Positions 18,408 to 27,181 of a stretch of DNA of 64,000 bases are shown here, piece after piece. Each line of letters starts with the position of its first letter. The stretch's first letter is position 1. The notes under the pieces are model-generated. The model was not told where the DNA came from. It made no database searches and was given only the letters and a program-made list of their open reading frames with translations. Location of the stretch: assembly GCF_000744105.1 (NCBI RefSeq), contig NZ_JQLH01000001.1, positions 1,488,001 through 1,552,000 on the forward strand, written 5' to 3'. Origin of the DNA: Maribacter forsetii DSM 18668. Its GTDB lineage: Bacteria; Bacteroidota; Bacteroidia; Flavobacteriales; Flavobacteriaceae. The position numbers and the translations under genes are program-made.

Positions 18408-18647
18408 TTATGGAATATAGACTTCACCGCGGTGAGGTTTCAATAAGTCTCTGACCGTAATCATTTCCTTTTCTTCCACGACCATAAATGCAATACTGTA
18501 CATGTCGTTTATTTCCTTAAAACCGGTAATGCTTAACGCTGTTTTTTCTGAAGCTATGAATTCATTTAGGTGCTTAACATGATGTTCTGCCGTTTTTAAT
18601 GCAGCAGGACCTCTAAAGTCCCATATTAGTTTTATCTGTCGGTTCAA
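18408..18647 (-). CDS. Small conserved-looking protein of unknown function
   Basis: A 79-residue protein that I do not recognise. It is mixed alpha/beta by composition, without signal or membrane segment, with a histidine pair in KTAEHHVKHLNEF and an ending RDLLKPHRGEVYIP. Start is TTG 18647. It is the first gene of the run with the serine hydrolase and RluF, 15 bases before the hydrolase, and a TAAATTTG box stands 33 bases upstream, so it is likely a real gene rather than a shadow frame. Its size and histidines resemble dimeric alpha/beta-barrel proteins, but that is a guess. Confidence 0.65.
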   Translation of the reverse strand: MNRQIKLIWDFRGPAALKTAEHHVKHLNEFIASEKTALSITGFKEINDMYSIAFMVVEEKEMITVRDLLKPHRGEVYIP

Positions 18648-18679
18648 GAATATGTTGTGTTAGGTTATAAAATAAGTAG

Positions 18680-18687
18680 CAAATTTA
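18680..18687 (-). promoter_or_regulatory. Putative -7 box for the small protein/serine hydrolase/rluF operon
   Basis: TAAATTTG on the minus strand fits TAnnTTTG, which puts the transcription start about 25 bases before the TTG at 18647. No clear -33 TTG was found. Confidence 0.45.
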
Positions 18688-18820
18688 CCTAAAAAATGGC
18701 AGTTTGTGGTTAGTAAGTATTGAGATTACTATGGGGTGAATTACTATTTTTAGTTGATTATTAGCTATTTGTTATATCTTGTGAGACCTAAAAAAATGTG
18801 TTAAGTAAATCCTTATGCAT

Positions 18821-18850
18821 TTGCACACGATTTGGTTATTGCTATTTTTG
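18821..18850 (+). promoter_or_regulatory. Bacteroidota-type promoter for the PpiC/SurA/MoxR operon
   Basis: TTG 18821-18823 and TATTTTTG 18843-18850 are 19 bases apart, a near-ideal match. Predicted transcription start is about 18857, which rules out start codons at 18798 and 18855 for the first gene and favours ATG 18873. Confidence 0.72.
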
Positions 18851-18872
18851 CTCGATGTTTTTTAAGAAATCA

Positions 18873-19754
18873 ATGTTTTTACTACGTAAGTTTTACCCTA
18901 TTATGACCATAGGGCTAATTTCTTTTGCTTTCGTTTCTTGTGACGGTCTGTTTAAGAAAGAAGAGGAAAAGAAGGTTATTGCTAGGGTAGGCGAGTCTTT
19001 TTTATATGAAGATGACCTGGCGCCGTTAATCACAGAGAATATGACAAAAGGGGATAGTGCTTCTTTTGCTGTTAACTATATAAATAATTGGGCTTCTAAG
19101 CAGTTGTTGCTTTCTAAAGCAAAAATTAATCTATCAGAAGAAAAACTGGCAGAATATAATGCTTTGGTAGATGACTATAGAACTGAATTATACACTAGTG
19201 TTTATAAAGAAGCATTGGTGGCACAGGCTACGGATTCGGTTATTACAGACGAGCAGTTAAATGCGTTCTATGAAAATGCCAAAGAGAATTTTAAGCTTAA
19301 AGAGCGTATTGCAAGAATACGTTTTGTTGCTTTGCCAAAAGGATTTTTAGATCAAGATGAGGTAGGGAAACGGTTAAAAAGATTTAAAAAAGACGATGTT
19401 AGTTATTTAGATTCTATTGGTGTTCAGTTTACTAAATTGAATTTTAATGATTCTATATGGGTGCGCTACACTAGAATATTTGAAGAAATACCCCCAATTA
19501 ACCCAGACAATGCCAATAAGTACTTAAAAAATTCACAATTTTTTGAATTAGAGGATTCAATCGGGGTATATTTGGGAAAAATAGAGGAAACTAAAGATGT
19601 TAATGACATAGCGCCTTTGTCTTTTATTAAACCTACAATTGAACAAGTTTTATTAAGTCGTAGAAAAATGGACTACCTACGCAAATTAGAAACTGAATTA
19701 TTAGATGAAGCAATCAAGGATAATGAATTTGAAGTTTTCGAAAATAAAAAATAG
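18873..19754 (+). CDS. Peptidylprolyl isomerase-like periplasmic lipoprotein
   Basis: A 293-residue SurA-N/PpiC-related chaperone-like lipoprotein. After MFLLRKFYPIMTIGLISFA comes a lipobox ending FVSCD, then a helical chaperone region beginning KKVIARVGESFLYEDDLAPL, which is the standard opening of SurA/PrsA N-domains. A parvulin domain is not clearly complete, so isomerase activity is doubtful. The start at ATG 18873 is set by the promoter just upstream; longer frames would begin before the transcription start. It overlaps the SurA gene by 32 bases, implying coupling in outer-membrane protein folding. Confidence 0.78.
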   Translation: MFLLRKFYPIMTIGLISFAFVSCDGLFKKEEEKKVIARVGESFLYEDDLAPLITENMTKGDSASFAVNYINNWASKQLLLSKAKINLSEEKLAEYNALVDDYRTELYTSVYKEALVAQATDSVITDEQLNAFYENAKENFKLKERIARIRFVALPKGFLDQDEVGKRLKRFKKDDVSYLDSIGVQFTKLNFNDSIWVRYTRIFEEIPPINPDNANKYLKNSQFFELEDSIGVYLGKIEETKDVNDIAPLSFIKPTIEQVLLSRRKMDYLRKLETELLDEAIKDNEFEVFENKK

Positions 19755-21186
19755 TGTTTACATAGGGGCGGTTTTACTGTTCTCAGGTATGGCAACAGCG
19801 CAAGATTCTATACCGAATGTTTCTGCTGATGAAGCAGAATCAATGGAAGCTATAGCTGAAGCAGCGCCAGTAAAAAAAGACTCCGCAACTAATTTTAAAA
19901 GAATTAAACTAGATGGTATAGCCGCAGTTGTTGGTGATTACGTAATCTTAGATTCTGATATTGAAAAAACATTGATCGATCTTAAAAGTCAAGGTGCATC
20001 TACAGAAGATATTACACACTGCGGACTTTTAGGTAAGTTAATGGAAGATCGTTTGTATGCTAACCAAGCTGTTCAAGATAGTATCTTGGTTTCAGATGAT
20101 GAGGTAAATGCAACTGGTGATCGTCAACTGCAGTCTTTAGTGCAGCAAATAGGCTCAATGGAAAAGGTGTTGAAGTACTATAAGAAAACGGACGAAGCTA
20201 GTTTTAGAGAAGAACTTTATAAGATTAATAAGTTACGTATGCTTTCTGAGCGTATGCAACAGGATATTATTAAAGAAATTGAAATTACCCCAGAAGAGGT
20301 TCGTCAGTTCTTTAACAAGATACCAGAAGATGAACGTCCGGTATTTGGTGCTGAGTTAGAAATTGCACAGATTACCAAGGAACCAGAGCCATCTGATGAA
20401 GAAAAGCAGAAGGTAATAGACAAGCTGAATCAGATCAAGGCAGATGTTGATGATAACGGCTCTAGCTTTAGTGTAAAGGCTATTTTATATTCTCAAGATC
20501 CAGGCTCTAAGTCTAAAGGTGGTTTTTATAGTATTACGAAAGACACAGGTTTTGATAAGAAGTTTAAAGATGTTGCCTTTAGTTTGAGAGAGGGTGAGGT
20601 TTCTGAGCCATTTGAGACTACGTTCGGCTTTCATATTATTTATATCGAGAAAATTAGAGGTCAAGAGCTGGATTTAAGACACATATTGATTCAACCGGAA
20701 ATCTCTCAAAATGTTCTGGATGAAGCTAAAACGGAGTTGGATAGTATCCGTAAGAAAATTATCGATGGCGAATTTACTTTTGCCGAGGCTGCGTTAAATT
20801 TCTCAGATGAGAAAGAAACCAAGTTTGATGGTGGTTTGTTACGTAATCCAATAAACTTTGATTCTAAATTTGAGTTGACTAAAATGGATCCTACGTTGTA
20901 CAATCAAGTACAGAACTTAAAGGATAATGAAATTACATATCCTGTATTGGAAGAAGATCCAAGAGGTGGAGCTCCAAAATATAAAATTCTTAAGATTACC
21001 AATAGGTATGATGAGCATGTTGCTGATTTCTCTAAAGATTATACTAAGATTCAAGAATTGGCGCTTACTGAAAAGAAATACAATGCCATTAAAAAATGGA
21101 TGGACGAGCATATAGAAGATACCTATATTAGTGTTAACGATGAGAACAAAGATTGTGAGTTCGCTAATAACTGGGTAAAAGAATAG
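19723..21186 (+). CDS. surA: SurA-like periplasmic peptidylprolyl isomerase
   Basis: Periplasmic chaperone for outer-membrane proteins, 487 residues from ATG 19723. A signal peptide ends near VLLFSGMATAQ. The N-domain opens with LDGIAAVVGDYVILDSDIEK, the classic SurA start. Two parvulin-like domains follow, at about 205-310 (ELEIAQITKEP, SKGGFYSI, FETTFGFHIIYIEK) and from about 312 (LDLRHILIQPE, DGGLLRNP). C-terminal residues NKDCEFANNWVKE carry one cysteine. It overlaps the upstream lipoprotein gene and is followed 5 bases later by a MoxR ATPase. Confidence 0.9.
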   Translation: MNLKFSKIKNSVYIGAVLLFSGMATAQDSIPNVSADEAESMEAIAEAAPVKKDSATNFKRIKLDGIAAVVGDYVILDSDIEKTLIDLKSQGASTEDITHCGLLGKLMEDRLYANQAVQDSILVSDDEVNATGDRQLQSLVQQIGSMEKVLKYYKKTDEASFREELYKINKLRMLSERMQQDIIKEIEITPEEVRQFFNKIPEDERPVFGAELEIAQITKEPEPSDEEKQKVIDKLNQIKADVDDNGSSFSVKAILYSQDPGSKSKGGFYSITKDTGFDKKFKDVAFSLREGEVSEPFETTFGFHIIYIEKIRGQELDLRHILIQPEISQNVLDEAKTELDSIRKKIIDGEFTFAEAALNFSDEKETKFDGGLLRNPINFDSKFELTKMDPTLYNQVQNLKDNEITYPVLEEDPRGGAPKYKILKITNRYDEHVADFSKDYTKIQELALTEKKYNAIKKWMDEHIEDTYISVNDENKDCEFANNWVKE

Positions 21187-21190
21187 ATAT

Positions 21191-22144
21191 ATGTCAGACG
21201 TTGCAGCAATAGAACGCCTAGTAGTAAAACATGCTGAGCTTAAAAAGGAAATAGCCAAAATCATTGTAGGTCAAGATGAGGTTATTGAACAGATTTTGCT
21301 TTCCATTTACACAGGCGGTCACTCTTTGCTGATCGGAGTGCCAGGCTTGGCAAAAACTTTAATGGTGAATACCATTGCCCAAGCATTAGGTCTAGACTTT
21401 AAAAGATTACAGTTTACGCCAGATTTAATGCCAAGTGATATTCTTGGTAGTGAGGTATTGGACCAGAACAGAAACTTTAAGTTTATAAAAGGTCCTATAT
21501 TTTCAAATATTATTTTGGCAGATGAAATCAATAGAACTCCACCTAAAACTCAGGCAGCACTATTAGAGGCTATGCAAGAGCGAGCGGTAACTATTGCCGG
21601 TCATCAGCATAAGTTAGATTTGCCATACTTTGTTTTGGCAACGCAAAACCCTATTGAGCAAGAAGGAACTTACCCTTTACCAGAAGCGCAATTAGACCGT
21701 TTTATGTTTGCTATAGAATTAAAATACCCTTCTATAGCCGAAGAAATTCAAGTGGTTAAAAATACAACTGCCAATAGTAAGCCGGTTATTAACGCACTTT
21801 TTAATGCTAAAGATATTATTGCCATTCAAGACTTGGTACGTAGAATACCTGTGGCAGATAATGTTGTGGAGTATGCAGTAAAATTGGTAAATAGTACAAG
21901 ACCTAACTTAGACTCAGCTTCTGATTACGTAAAACAATATTTAGATTGGGGAGCAGGACCAAGAGCATCTCAAAATCTAATTTTGGGTGCGAAGGCAAAT
22001 GCCGCTATTCATGGTAAGTTCTCTCCAGATATAGAAGATGTACATGCTGTTGTTAAAGGTATATTACGTCATCGTATCATAAAAAACTACAAAGCGGAGG
22101 CAGAAGGTATCAGTGAAGAGGATATTATTGATAAGTTACTTTAA
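21191..22144 (+). CDS. MoxR family AAA+ ATPase
   Basis: A 317-residue MoxR-type ATPase, a chaperone that usually remodels a partner with a von Willebrand factor A or DUF58 domain. Walker A is GVPGLAKT (the alanine in the usual GKT position is normal for MoxR), Walker B ILADEINRTPPKTQ, sensor 1 ATQNPIEQEGTYPLPEAQLDRF, and the C-terminal lid carries WGAGPRASQ. The usual DUF58/vWFA genes are not downstream here: a 367-base gap and acnB follow. It is joined to the SurA-type genes by a 5-base spacing, which suggests an envelope-related role. Confidence 0.93.
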   Translation: MSDVAAIERLVVKHAELKKEIAKIIVGQDEVIEQILLSIYTGGHSLLIGVPGLAKTLMVNTIAQALGLDFKRLQFTPDLMPSDILGSEVLDQNRNFKFIKGPIFSNIILADEINRTPPKTQAALLEAMQERAVTIAGHQHKLDLPYFVLATQNPIEQEGTYPLPEAQLDRFMFAIELKYPSIAEEIQVVKNTTANSKPVINALFNAKDIIAIQDLVRRIPVADNVVEYAVKLVNSTRPNLDSASDYVKQYLDWGAGPRASQNLILGAKANAAIHGKFSPDIEDVHAVVKGILRHRIIKNYKAEAEGISEEDIIDKLL

Positions 22145-22511
22145 TAAAACACCTTGTTTTCTGCGTTTTTAAGTGAAATTAAGCTCATTAAACATTACAA
22201 TTGTTTAATATCTACGCGCTTATTATATCATTTGAGAAAAAATAGGTAATCATACTTATTTAATTTTAAATCCGTTCTATATTACGTAATTTTACGAAAT
22301 TGCGTTAACTTAATATTAAATAACAGATGACATTTGACATTGATGGATTTAAACGAGTATATATTGTGCTAATTCAATAATATGTATTCATATCAATTGT
22401 TTCTGTCAGTTTGTAGTTATCATGAATTTCATTTCAACAACAAATCTTCAGAAAGAAATAGAAATTAAACTACATACTCAACGTCTAAACTAACACACAA
22501 ATCAATTTTTA
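22145..22511. other. Intergenic region MoxR-acnB with an inverted repeat
   Basis: This 367-base A/T-rich region has no credible gene. It holds a perfect 8-bp inverted repeat, ATTAAACA (22187-22194) and TGTTTAAT (22202-22209), with a 7-base spacer; this could be an operator or a weak terminator after the MoxR gene. I found no clean TTG/TAnnTTTG pair, although acnB must be transcribed from here. Confidence 0.55.
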
Positions 22512-25286
22512 ATGAGCATTTATACAGATTACCTTAAGGAGATCGAAGAGCGTAAAAGTCAAGGTCTTCATCCAAAGCCAATTGATGGTGCTGAATTACT
22601 TAGCAAAATCATTGAGCAAATTAAAGATGTAGATAATGAGTATAGAGAAGAATCTCTAAACTTTTTTATCTATAATGTTTTACCTGGTACAACTAGTGCT
22701 GCAGGGGTAAAAGCTAAATTTTTAAAAGAGATCATTCTTGGTGAGTCGGTCGTAAAAGAAATTACTACTGCTTTTGCTTTTGAGCAATTATCTCATATGA
22801 AGGGTGGACCCTCTGTGAAGGTATTGTTAGATATCGCTTTAGGTTCTGATGAAGCTTTGGCAAAACAGGCAGCTGAGGTTTTAAAAACTCAGGTATTCCT
22901 TTATGAGGCAGATACTTCTCGTTTAGAAGAAGCTCTAAAAAATGGGAATGCTATTGCAAAAGATATTATAGAAAGTTACGCAAAGGCTGAGTTCTTCACC
23001 AAGCTTCCAGAAATAGAAGAAGAAATAGAAGTTGTAACATACATTGCCGGTGTTGGTGATATCTCTACGGATTTATTATCGCCAGGTGGTGATGCACACT
23101 CAAGATCTGACCGTGAATTACATGGTCAATGTATGTTTGAGCATAACAAGGACATGCAAAATGAATTATTGGCTTTAAAGGAACAACATCCTGATAAGCG
23201 TGTAATGCTGATTGCGGAAAAAGGTACCATGGGTGTTGGTTCTTCTAGAATGTCTGGTGTAAACAACGTAGCATTATGGACAGGTATTTCTTCTAGTCCG
23301 TATGTACCTTTTATTAATATTGCTCCGGTAATTGCCGGTACTAACGGTATCGCTCCAATTTTCTTAACTACAGTAGGTGTAACCGGTGGTATAGGGTTAG
23401 ATCTTAAAAACTGGGTGAAGCAAAAAGATGAAGCGGGAAATACTATAGTTGATGAAGATGGCGAGCCAATTCTAAAGCAAATGTATTCTGTTGCTACAGG
23501 TACGGTGCTTACTATTAATACAAAAGAGAAAAAACTTTATCATGGTAAAGTTGAATTAAAAGATATTTCCGCAGCATTTACTCCACAGAAAATGGAGTTC
23601 ATGAAAGCGGGTGGTTCTTATGCGGTTGTTTTTGGTAAAAAACTACAAACATTCGCAGCTAAAACTTTAGGTATAGAAGTACCTCAAGTATATGCAACTT
23701 CAAAAGAAGTTTCTATAGAAGGACAAGGATTAACAGCTGTAGAGAAAATTTTCAATAGAAATGCTGTAGGTACTTCAGGAGCTACATTGCATGCAGGTTC
23801 TTACGTTCGTGCTGAAGTAAACATTGTAGGTTCACAAGATACTACAGGTTTAATGACTTCTCAAGAATTAGAGATGATGGCTGCAACGGTTATTTCTCCA
23901 ATTGTGGATGGGGCATACCAATCCGGTTGTCATACAGCTTCAGTTTGGGATGATAAGTCTAAAGCCAATATTCCAAGGTTAATGAGCTTTATGAACGATT
24001 TCGGTTTAATTACCGGTCGTGATCCAAAAGGAAAGTATTTTCCAATGACGGATGTTATTCATAAAGTATTGAACGATATTACTGTAGGTGATTGGGACAT
24101 CATTATTGGTGGAGATTCGCACACACGTATGTCTAAAGGTGTTGCTTTTGGTGCTGATTCAGGTACAGTTGCTTTAGCATTAGCTACAGGTGAGGCGTCC
24201 ATGCCAATTCCGGAATCGGTTAAAGTTACCTTTAAAGGACAGATGAAATCTTACATGGATTTCCGTGATGTGGTACATGCTACACAACAACAAATGTTAC
24301 AACAGTTTGGAGGCGAAAACGTATTCCAAGGTCGTGTAATAGAGGTTCATATTGGTACGTTAACTTCTGATGAAGCATTTACGTTTACGGATTGGACAGC
24401 AGAAATGAAAGCGAAAGCATCTATTTGTATTTCTGAAGACGATACTTTAATAGAGTCATTAGAGATTGCAAAAGGTCGTATCCAAATCATGATCGAAAAG
24501 GGTATGGACAATGCAAAAGGTGTACTTCAAGGACTTGTTGATAAAGCAGAAACTAGAATTACGGAACTTAAAACAGGTATTAAGCCATCTTTAAGACCAG
24601 ATGCAGATGCTAAGTATCATGCAGAAGTAGTTATTGATTTAGATGAAATTGCTGAACCAATGATTGCTGATCCAGATGTAAATAATGAAGATGTTTCTAA
24701 ACGTTATACGCATGACAATATTCGTCCATTATCTTACTATGGTGGAACCAAAAAAGTAGATTTAGGTTTTGTGGGATCATGTATGGTTCACAAAGGTGAC
24801 ATGAAAATATTAGCTCAAATGTTGAAAAATGTTGAAGCGCAAAACGGAAAGGTAGAATTCAAAGCTCCTTTAGTAGTTGCTCCTCCAACATACAACATTG
24901 TAGATGAGTTAAAAGCAGAAGGAGACTGGGATGTATTAGTAAAGTACTCAGGATTCGAATTTGACGATAGCGCACCTAAAGGATTGGCACGTACCAAGTA
25001 CCAAAACATGCTATACCTAGAGCGCCCAGGTTGTAACCTATGTATGGGTAACCAAGAAAAGGCAGAACCAGGAGATACGGTAATGGCAACATCTACTCGT
25101 TTATTCCAAGGTCGTGTTGTAAAAGATACGGGTGAGAAAAAAGGGGAGTCATTATTATCATCTACTCCGGTTGTAGTATTATCTACGATCTTAGGAAGAA
25201 CTCCTACAATGGCAGAATATGAAGCAGCTGTTGATGGTATAGTTTTAACGAAGTTTAAACCTTCTACCAAGCAATTGGTGAGATAG
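22512..25286 (+). CDS. acnB: Bifunctional aconitate hydratase 2 / 2-methylisocitrate dehydratase
   Basis: Interconverts citrate and isocitrate in the TCA cycle; AcnB enzymes may also act on 2-methylisocitrate. The 924-residue protein has the AcnB order: N-terminal HEAT-like helical domain (1-160), a swivelling domain (about 170-380, GGDAHSRSDRELHG, EKGTMGVGSSRMSGV), then the catalytic part with GGDSHTRMSKGVAFGADSG, the cluster cysteine in GSCMVHKGDM and the pair in RPGCNLCMGNQEKAE. The length is slightly above E. coli AcnB (865). A second, mitochondrial-type aconitase lies 1.9 kb downstream. A strong terminator follows. Confidence 0.96.
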   Translation: MSIYTDYLKEIEERKSQGLHPKPIDGAELLSKIIEQIKDVDNEYREESLNFFIYNVLPGTTSAAGVKAKFLKEIILGESVVKEITTAFAFEQLSHMKGGPSVKVLLDIALGSDEALAKQAAEVLKTQVFLYEADTSRLEEALKNGNAIAKDIIESYAKAEFFTKLPEIEEEIEVVTYIAGVGDISTDLLSPGGDAHSRSDRELHGQCMFEHNKDMQNELLALKEQHPDKRVMLIAEKGTMGVGSSRMSGVNNVALWTGISSSPYVPFINIAPVIAGTNGIAPIFLTTVGVTGGIGLDLKNWVKQKDEAGNTIVDEDGEPILKQMYSVATGTVLTINTKEKKLYHGKVELKDISAAFTPQKMEFMKAGGSYAVVFGKKLQTFAAKTLGIEVPQVYATSKEVSIEGQGLTAVEKIFNRNAVGTSGATLHAGSYVRAEVNIVGSQDTTGLMTSQELEMMAATVISPIVDGAYQSGCHTASVWDDKSKANIPRLMSFMNDFGLITGRDPKGKYFPMTDVIHKVLNDITVGDWDIIIGGDSHTRMSKGVAFGADSGTVALALATGEASMPIPESVKVTFKGQMKSYMDFRDVVHATQQQMLQQFGGENVFQGRVIEVHIGTLTSDEAFTFTDWTAEMKAKASICISEDDTLIESLEIAKGRIQIMIEKGMDNAKGVLQGLVDKAETRITELKTGIKPSLRPDADAKYHAEVVIDLDEIAEPMIADPDVNNEDVSKRYTHDNIRPLSYYGGTKKVDLGFVGSCMVHKGDMKILAQMLKNVEAQNGKVEFKAPLVVAPPTYNIVDELKAEGDWDVLVKYSGFEFDDSAPKGLARTKYQNMLYLERPGCNLCMGNQEKAEPGDTVMATSTRLFQGRVVKDTGEKKGESLLSSTPVVVLSTILGRTPTMAEYEAAVDGIVLTKFKPSTKQLVR

Positions 25287-25311
25287 TAGATAAATAATTA
25301 GTTTACAATAA

Positions 25312-25343
25312 AAATGCCTGAGTTTAACTCAGGCATTTTTTGT
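25312..25343. terminator. Hairpin terminator after acnB
   Basis: AAATGCCTGAG (25312-25322) pairs with CTCAGGCATTT (25328-25338) around a 5-base loop, followed by T-rich sequence. It can also serve the convergent decarboxylase gene. Confidence 0.9.
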
Positions 25344-25391
25344 TACTACTAATAAATAAATCTTTATAGTCAGACTTTTTAATAACTATTA

Positions 25392-26834
25392 TTAAACTGA
25401 TTTTTTCCAATCTAAAATAATCTGTTTTGCGAAGTTTTCACATTGATTTAAAGTGTCTTTAATGTGGTCTAATGTCGTGTCTGGGTTAATTAAGCACATT
25501 CTAATGACCACTTGGTTTTGTAAAACTGTAGTTACTAAAAGTGCTTCTTTAGAAGCTACGACTCTAGCTGAGATTTCTTGATTTAGCTTATCTAATTCAA
25601 CTTCAGATAATTTTAATTCCAACGGGTTGTATCTAAAATTAATAATAGCCAAAGTTGCTAACGAAACAATTTCCCAATTACCACTTTCTCTTAAAAGGTC
25701 CTCTGTCTTGTCAGCTAAGTCAATATTATAAGAGATTGCTTGCTTAAAAGCGTCTAAACCATACGTTTTAATTGACATGTAAAACTTTAAGGCTCTAAAT
25801 CTTCTTGTTAATTGAATACCGTAATCGTAAAAATTAATTTCAGATTCGTTCCCTTCTATATCTCTTAGGTATTCTGGTTTTTCGCTAAAGGTGTTACTTA
25901 GCCAAGAAGAATCCCTTACCAATAAACATCCAATTTCATAGGGCTGAAAGAACCATTTATGAGGGTCTACGGTTAAAGAATCCGCACGTTCAATACCTTG
26001 TAAAAGCTTACTTCCTTTATCGGATAAAATAGCTGCTCCACCGTAAGCACCATCAATATGAAACCAAAGTTTTTCTTTTTCACAAATATCGGCTAAAGTA
26101 TCTAGAGGGTCTACCGTGCCCGTATTTGTAGTACCTGCAGAAGCGATGATACAAAAAGGTTTTTTGCCTTCAATTTTATCTTTTGCAATTTCATTTTTAA
26201 GTTTATTGATGCTTATTTTAAATTCTAGGTCGGTAGGTATTATTTTAATTTGTTCTTTTTTAAATCCTAAAACCCTAATTGCTTTAATATTGGAAGAATG
26301 GGCTTGGTCAGACAAATAAATAATAGCATTAGAAAAATCATCCCCGCATTTTACTCTTCTAGCTGTTACTAAAGCTGTTAAATTAGCCATAGAGCCACCA
26401 CTAGTAAAAATACCTCCACCTTTCTTAATGGGGAAATTAAACATCTTTAAAAGCCAGTTTAAAGTAACGATTTCTAGCTCTGCCGCAGCAGCAGAAATAA
26501 TCCATCCGCCAGAGAAAATATTAAAACCTGTTGCTAAAGAATCGGAAATAGCACTAATAAAATTACTTGGTCCAGGTACAAATGAGAAGGATTTTGGATG
26601 ACCGGATATATTGGAATTCGGTATTACATTATCCATTACAAAGTCTAAAACTTCATCTGCAGGCATACCATGATCAGGAGCTTCTTGTAAAAAAAGAGAA
26701 TCCATTTCTTTTCTAGTGGCAATACTTACGGGATTTTTATTTTCAATTTCTGTATAATGCTCAACAATGAAATCCACAACTTTATAACCATAGGATTGCA
26801 TTTCTTCTTTTGATAAATGAAAAGGTGATGTCAT
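25392..26834 (-). CDS. PLP-dependent group II amino-acid decarboxylase
   Basis: A 480-residue pyridoxal-phosphate decarboxylase of the aromatic-amino-acid/glutamate/histidine decarboxylase family. Motifs in order: FTSGGSMANLTAL (phosphate binding), IIASAGTTNTGTVDPLD, WFHIDGAYGGAA (aspartate and histidine stacking on PLP) and the Schiff-base lysine in TVDPHKWFFQPYEIGCLLV. The substrate cannot be fixed: the closest layout is DOPA/tryptophan/tyrosine decarboxylase. It is cytoplasmic, transcribed alone, and lies between two aconitase genes on the opposite strand. A minus-strand TAATTTTG at 26852-26859 lies just before the ATG. Confidence 0.88.
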   Translation of the reverse strand: MTSPFHLSKEEMQSYGYKVVDFIVEHYTEIENKNPVSIATRKEMDSLFLQEAPDHGMPADEVLDFVMDNVIPNSNISGHPKSFSFVPGPSNFISAISDSLATGFNIFSGGWIISAAAAELEIVTLNWLLKMFNFPIKKGGGIFTSGGSMANLTALVTARRVKCGDDFSNAIIYLSDQAHSSNIKAIRVLGFKKEQIKIIPTDLEFKISINKLKNEIAKDKIEGKKPFCIIASAGTTNTGTVDPLDTLADICEKEKLWFHIDGAYGGAAILSDKGSKLLQGIERADSLTVDPHKWFFQPYEIGCLLVRDSSWLSNTFSEKPEYLRDIEGNESEINFYDYGIQLTRRFRALKFYMSIKTYGLDAFKQAISYNIDLADKTEDLLRESGNWEIVSLATLAIINFRYNPLELKLSEVELDKLNQEISARVVASKEALLVTTVLQNQVVIRMCLINPDTTLDHIKDTLNQCENFAKQIILDWKKSV

Positions 26835-27181
26835 AAAGTTTCAATTTTGGTCAAAATTACATCAAGTTTAAATCATATAAAAGTTTGTTTTATAAGCGTT
26901 TTTACAGGTAGGGTCATAGATTTTAGTCAAGTTGAATGTGTCTACAAATAATATGGAACAGAGCTATACAGTATAGTTGAATTTGTATTTCTTTAAATAT
27001 ATTGATCAAAATCGAAAATCTTCAAAGAATAAGAAGCTCAAAAAAAGCTTATATAGCTATACAGGCTTTTATAACCGCATTTTTTATAATCATTCTTAAT
27101 TTCATATGCGCTCTTAAAATCACCTTACATTTTGTATCTTGTACAGGTAAGATAGATTAACAATTTTTATAAATAAATTTT
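26835..27181. other. Divergent intergenic region decarboxylase/aconitase
   Basis: No gene seen in these 347 bases. The left end has a minus-strand TAATTTTG (26852-26859) that could be the -7 box of the decarboxylase. For the aconitase only a partial box (TATCTTG near 27136) was seen. The rest is A/T-rich without clear repeats. Confidence 0.5.

Noticed and set aside
21191..22144. Complete MoxR/DUF58/vWFA (BatABD-like) cluster
   Set aside because: Only the ATPase is present; downstream is a gene-free gap and acnB.
25392..26834. Decarboxylase as part of an aconitase operon
   Set aside because: It is on the opposite strand, with terminators on both sides and its own -7-like box.
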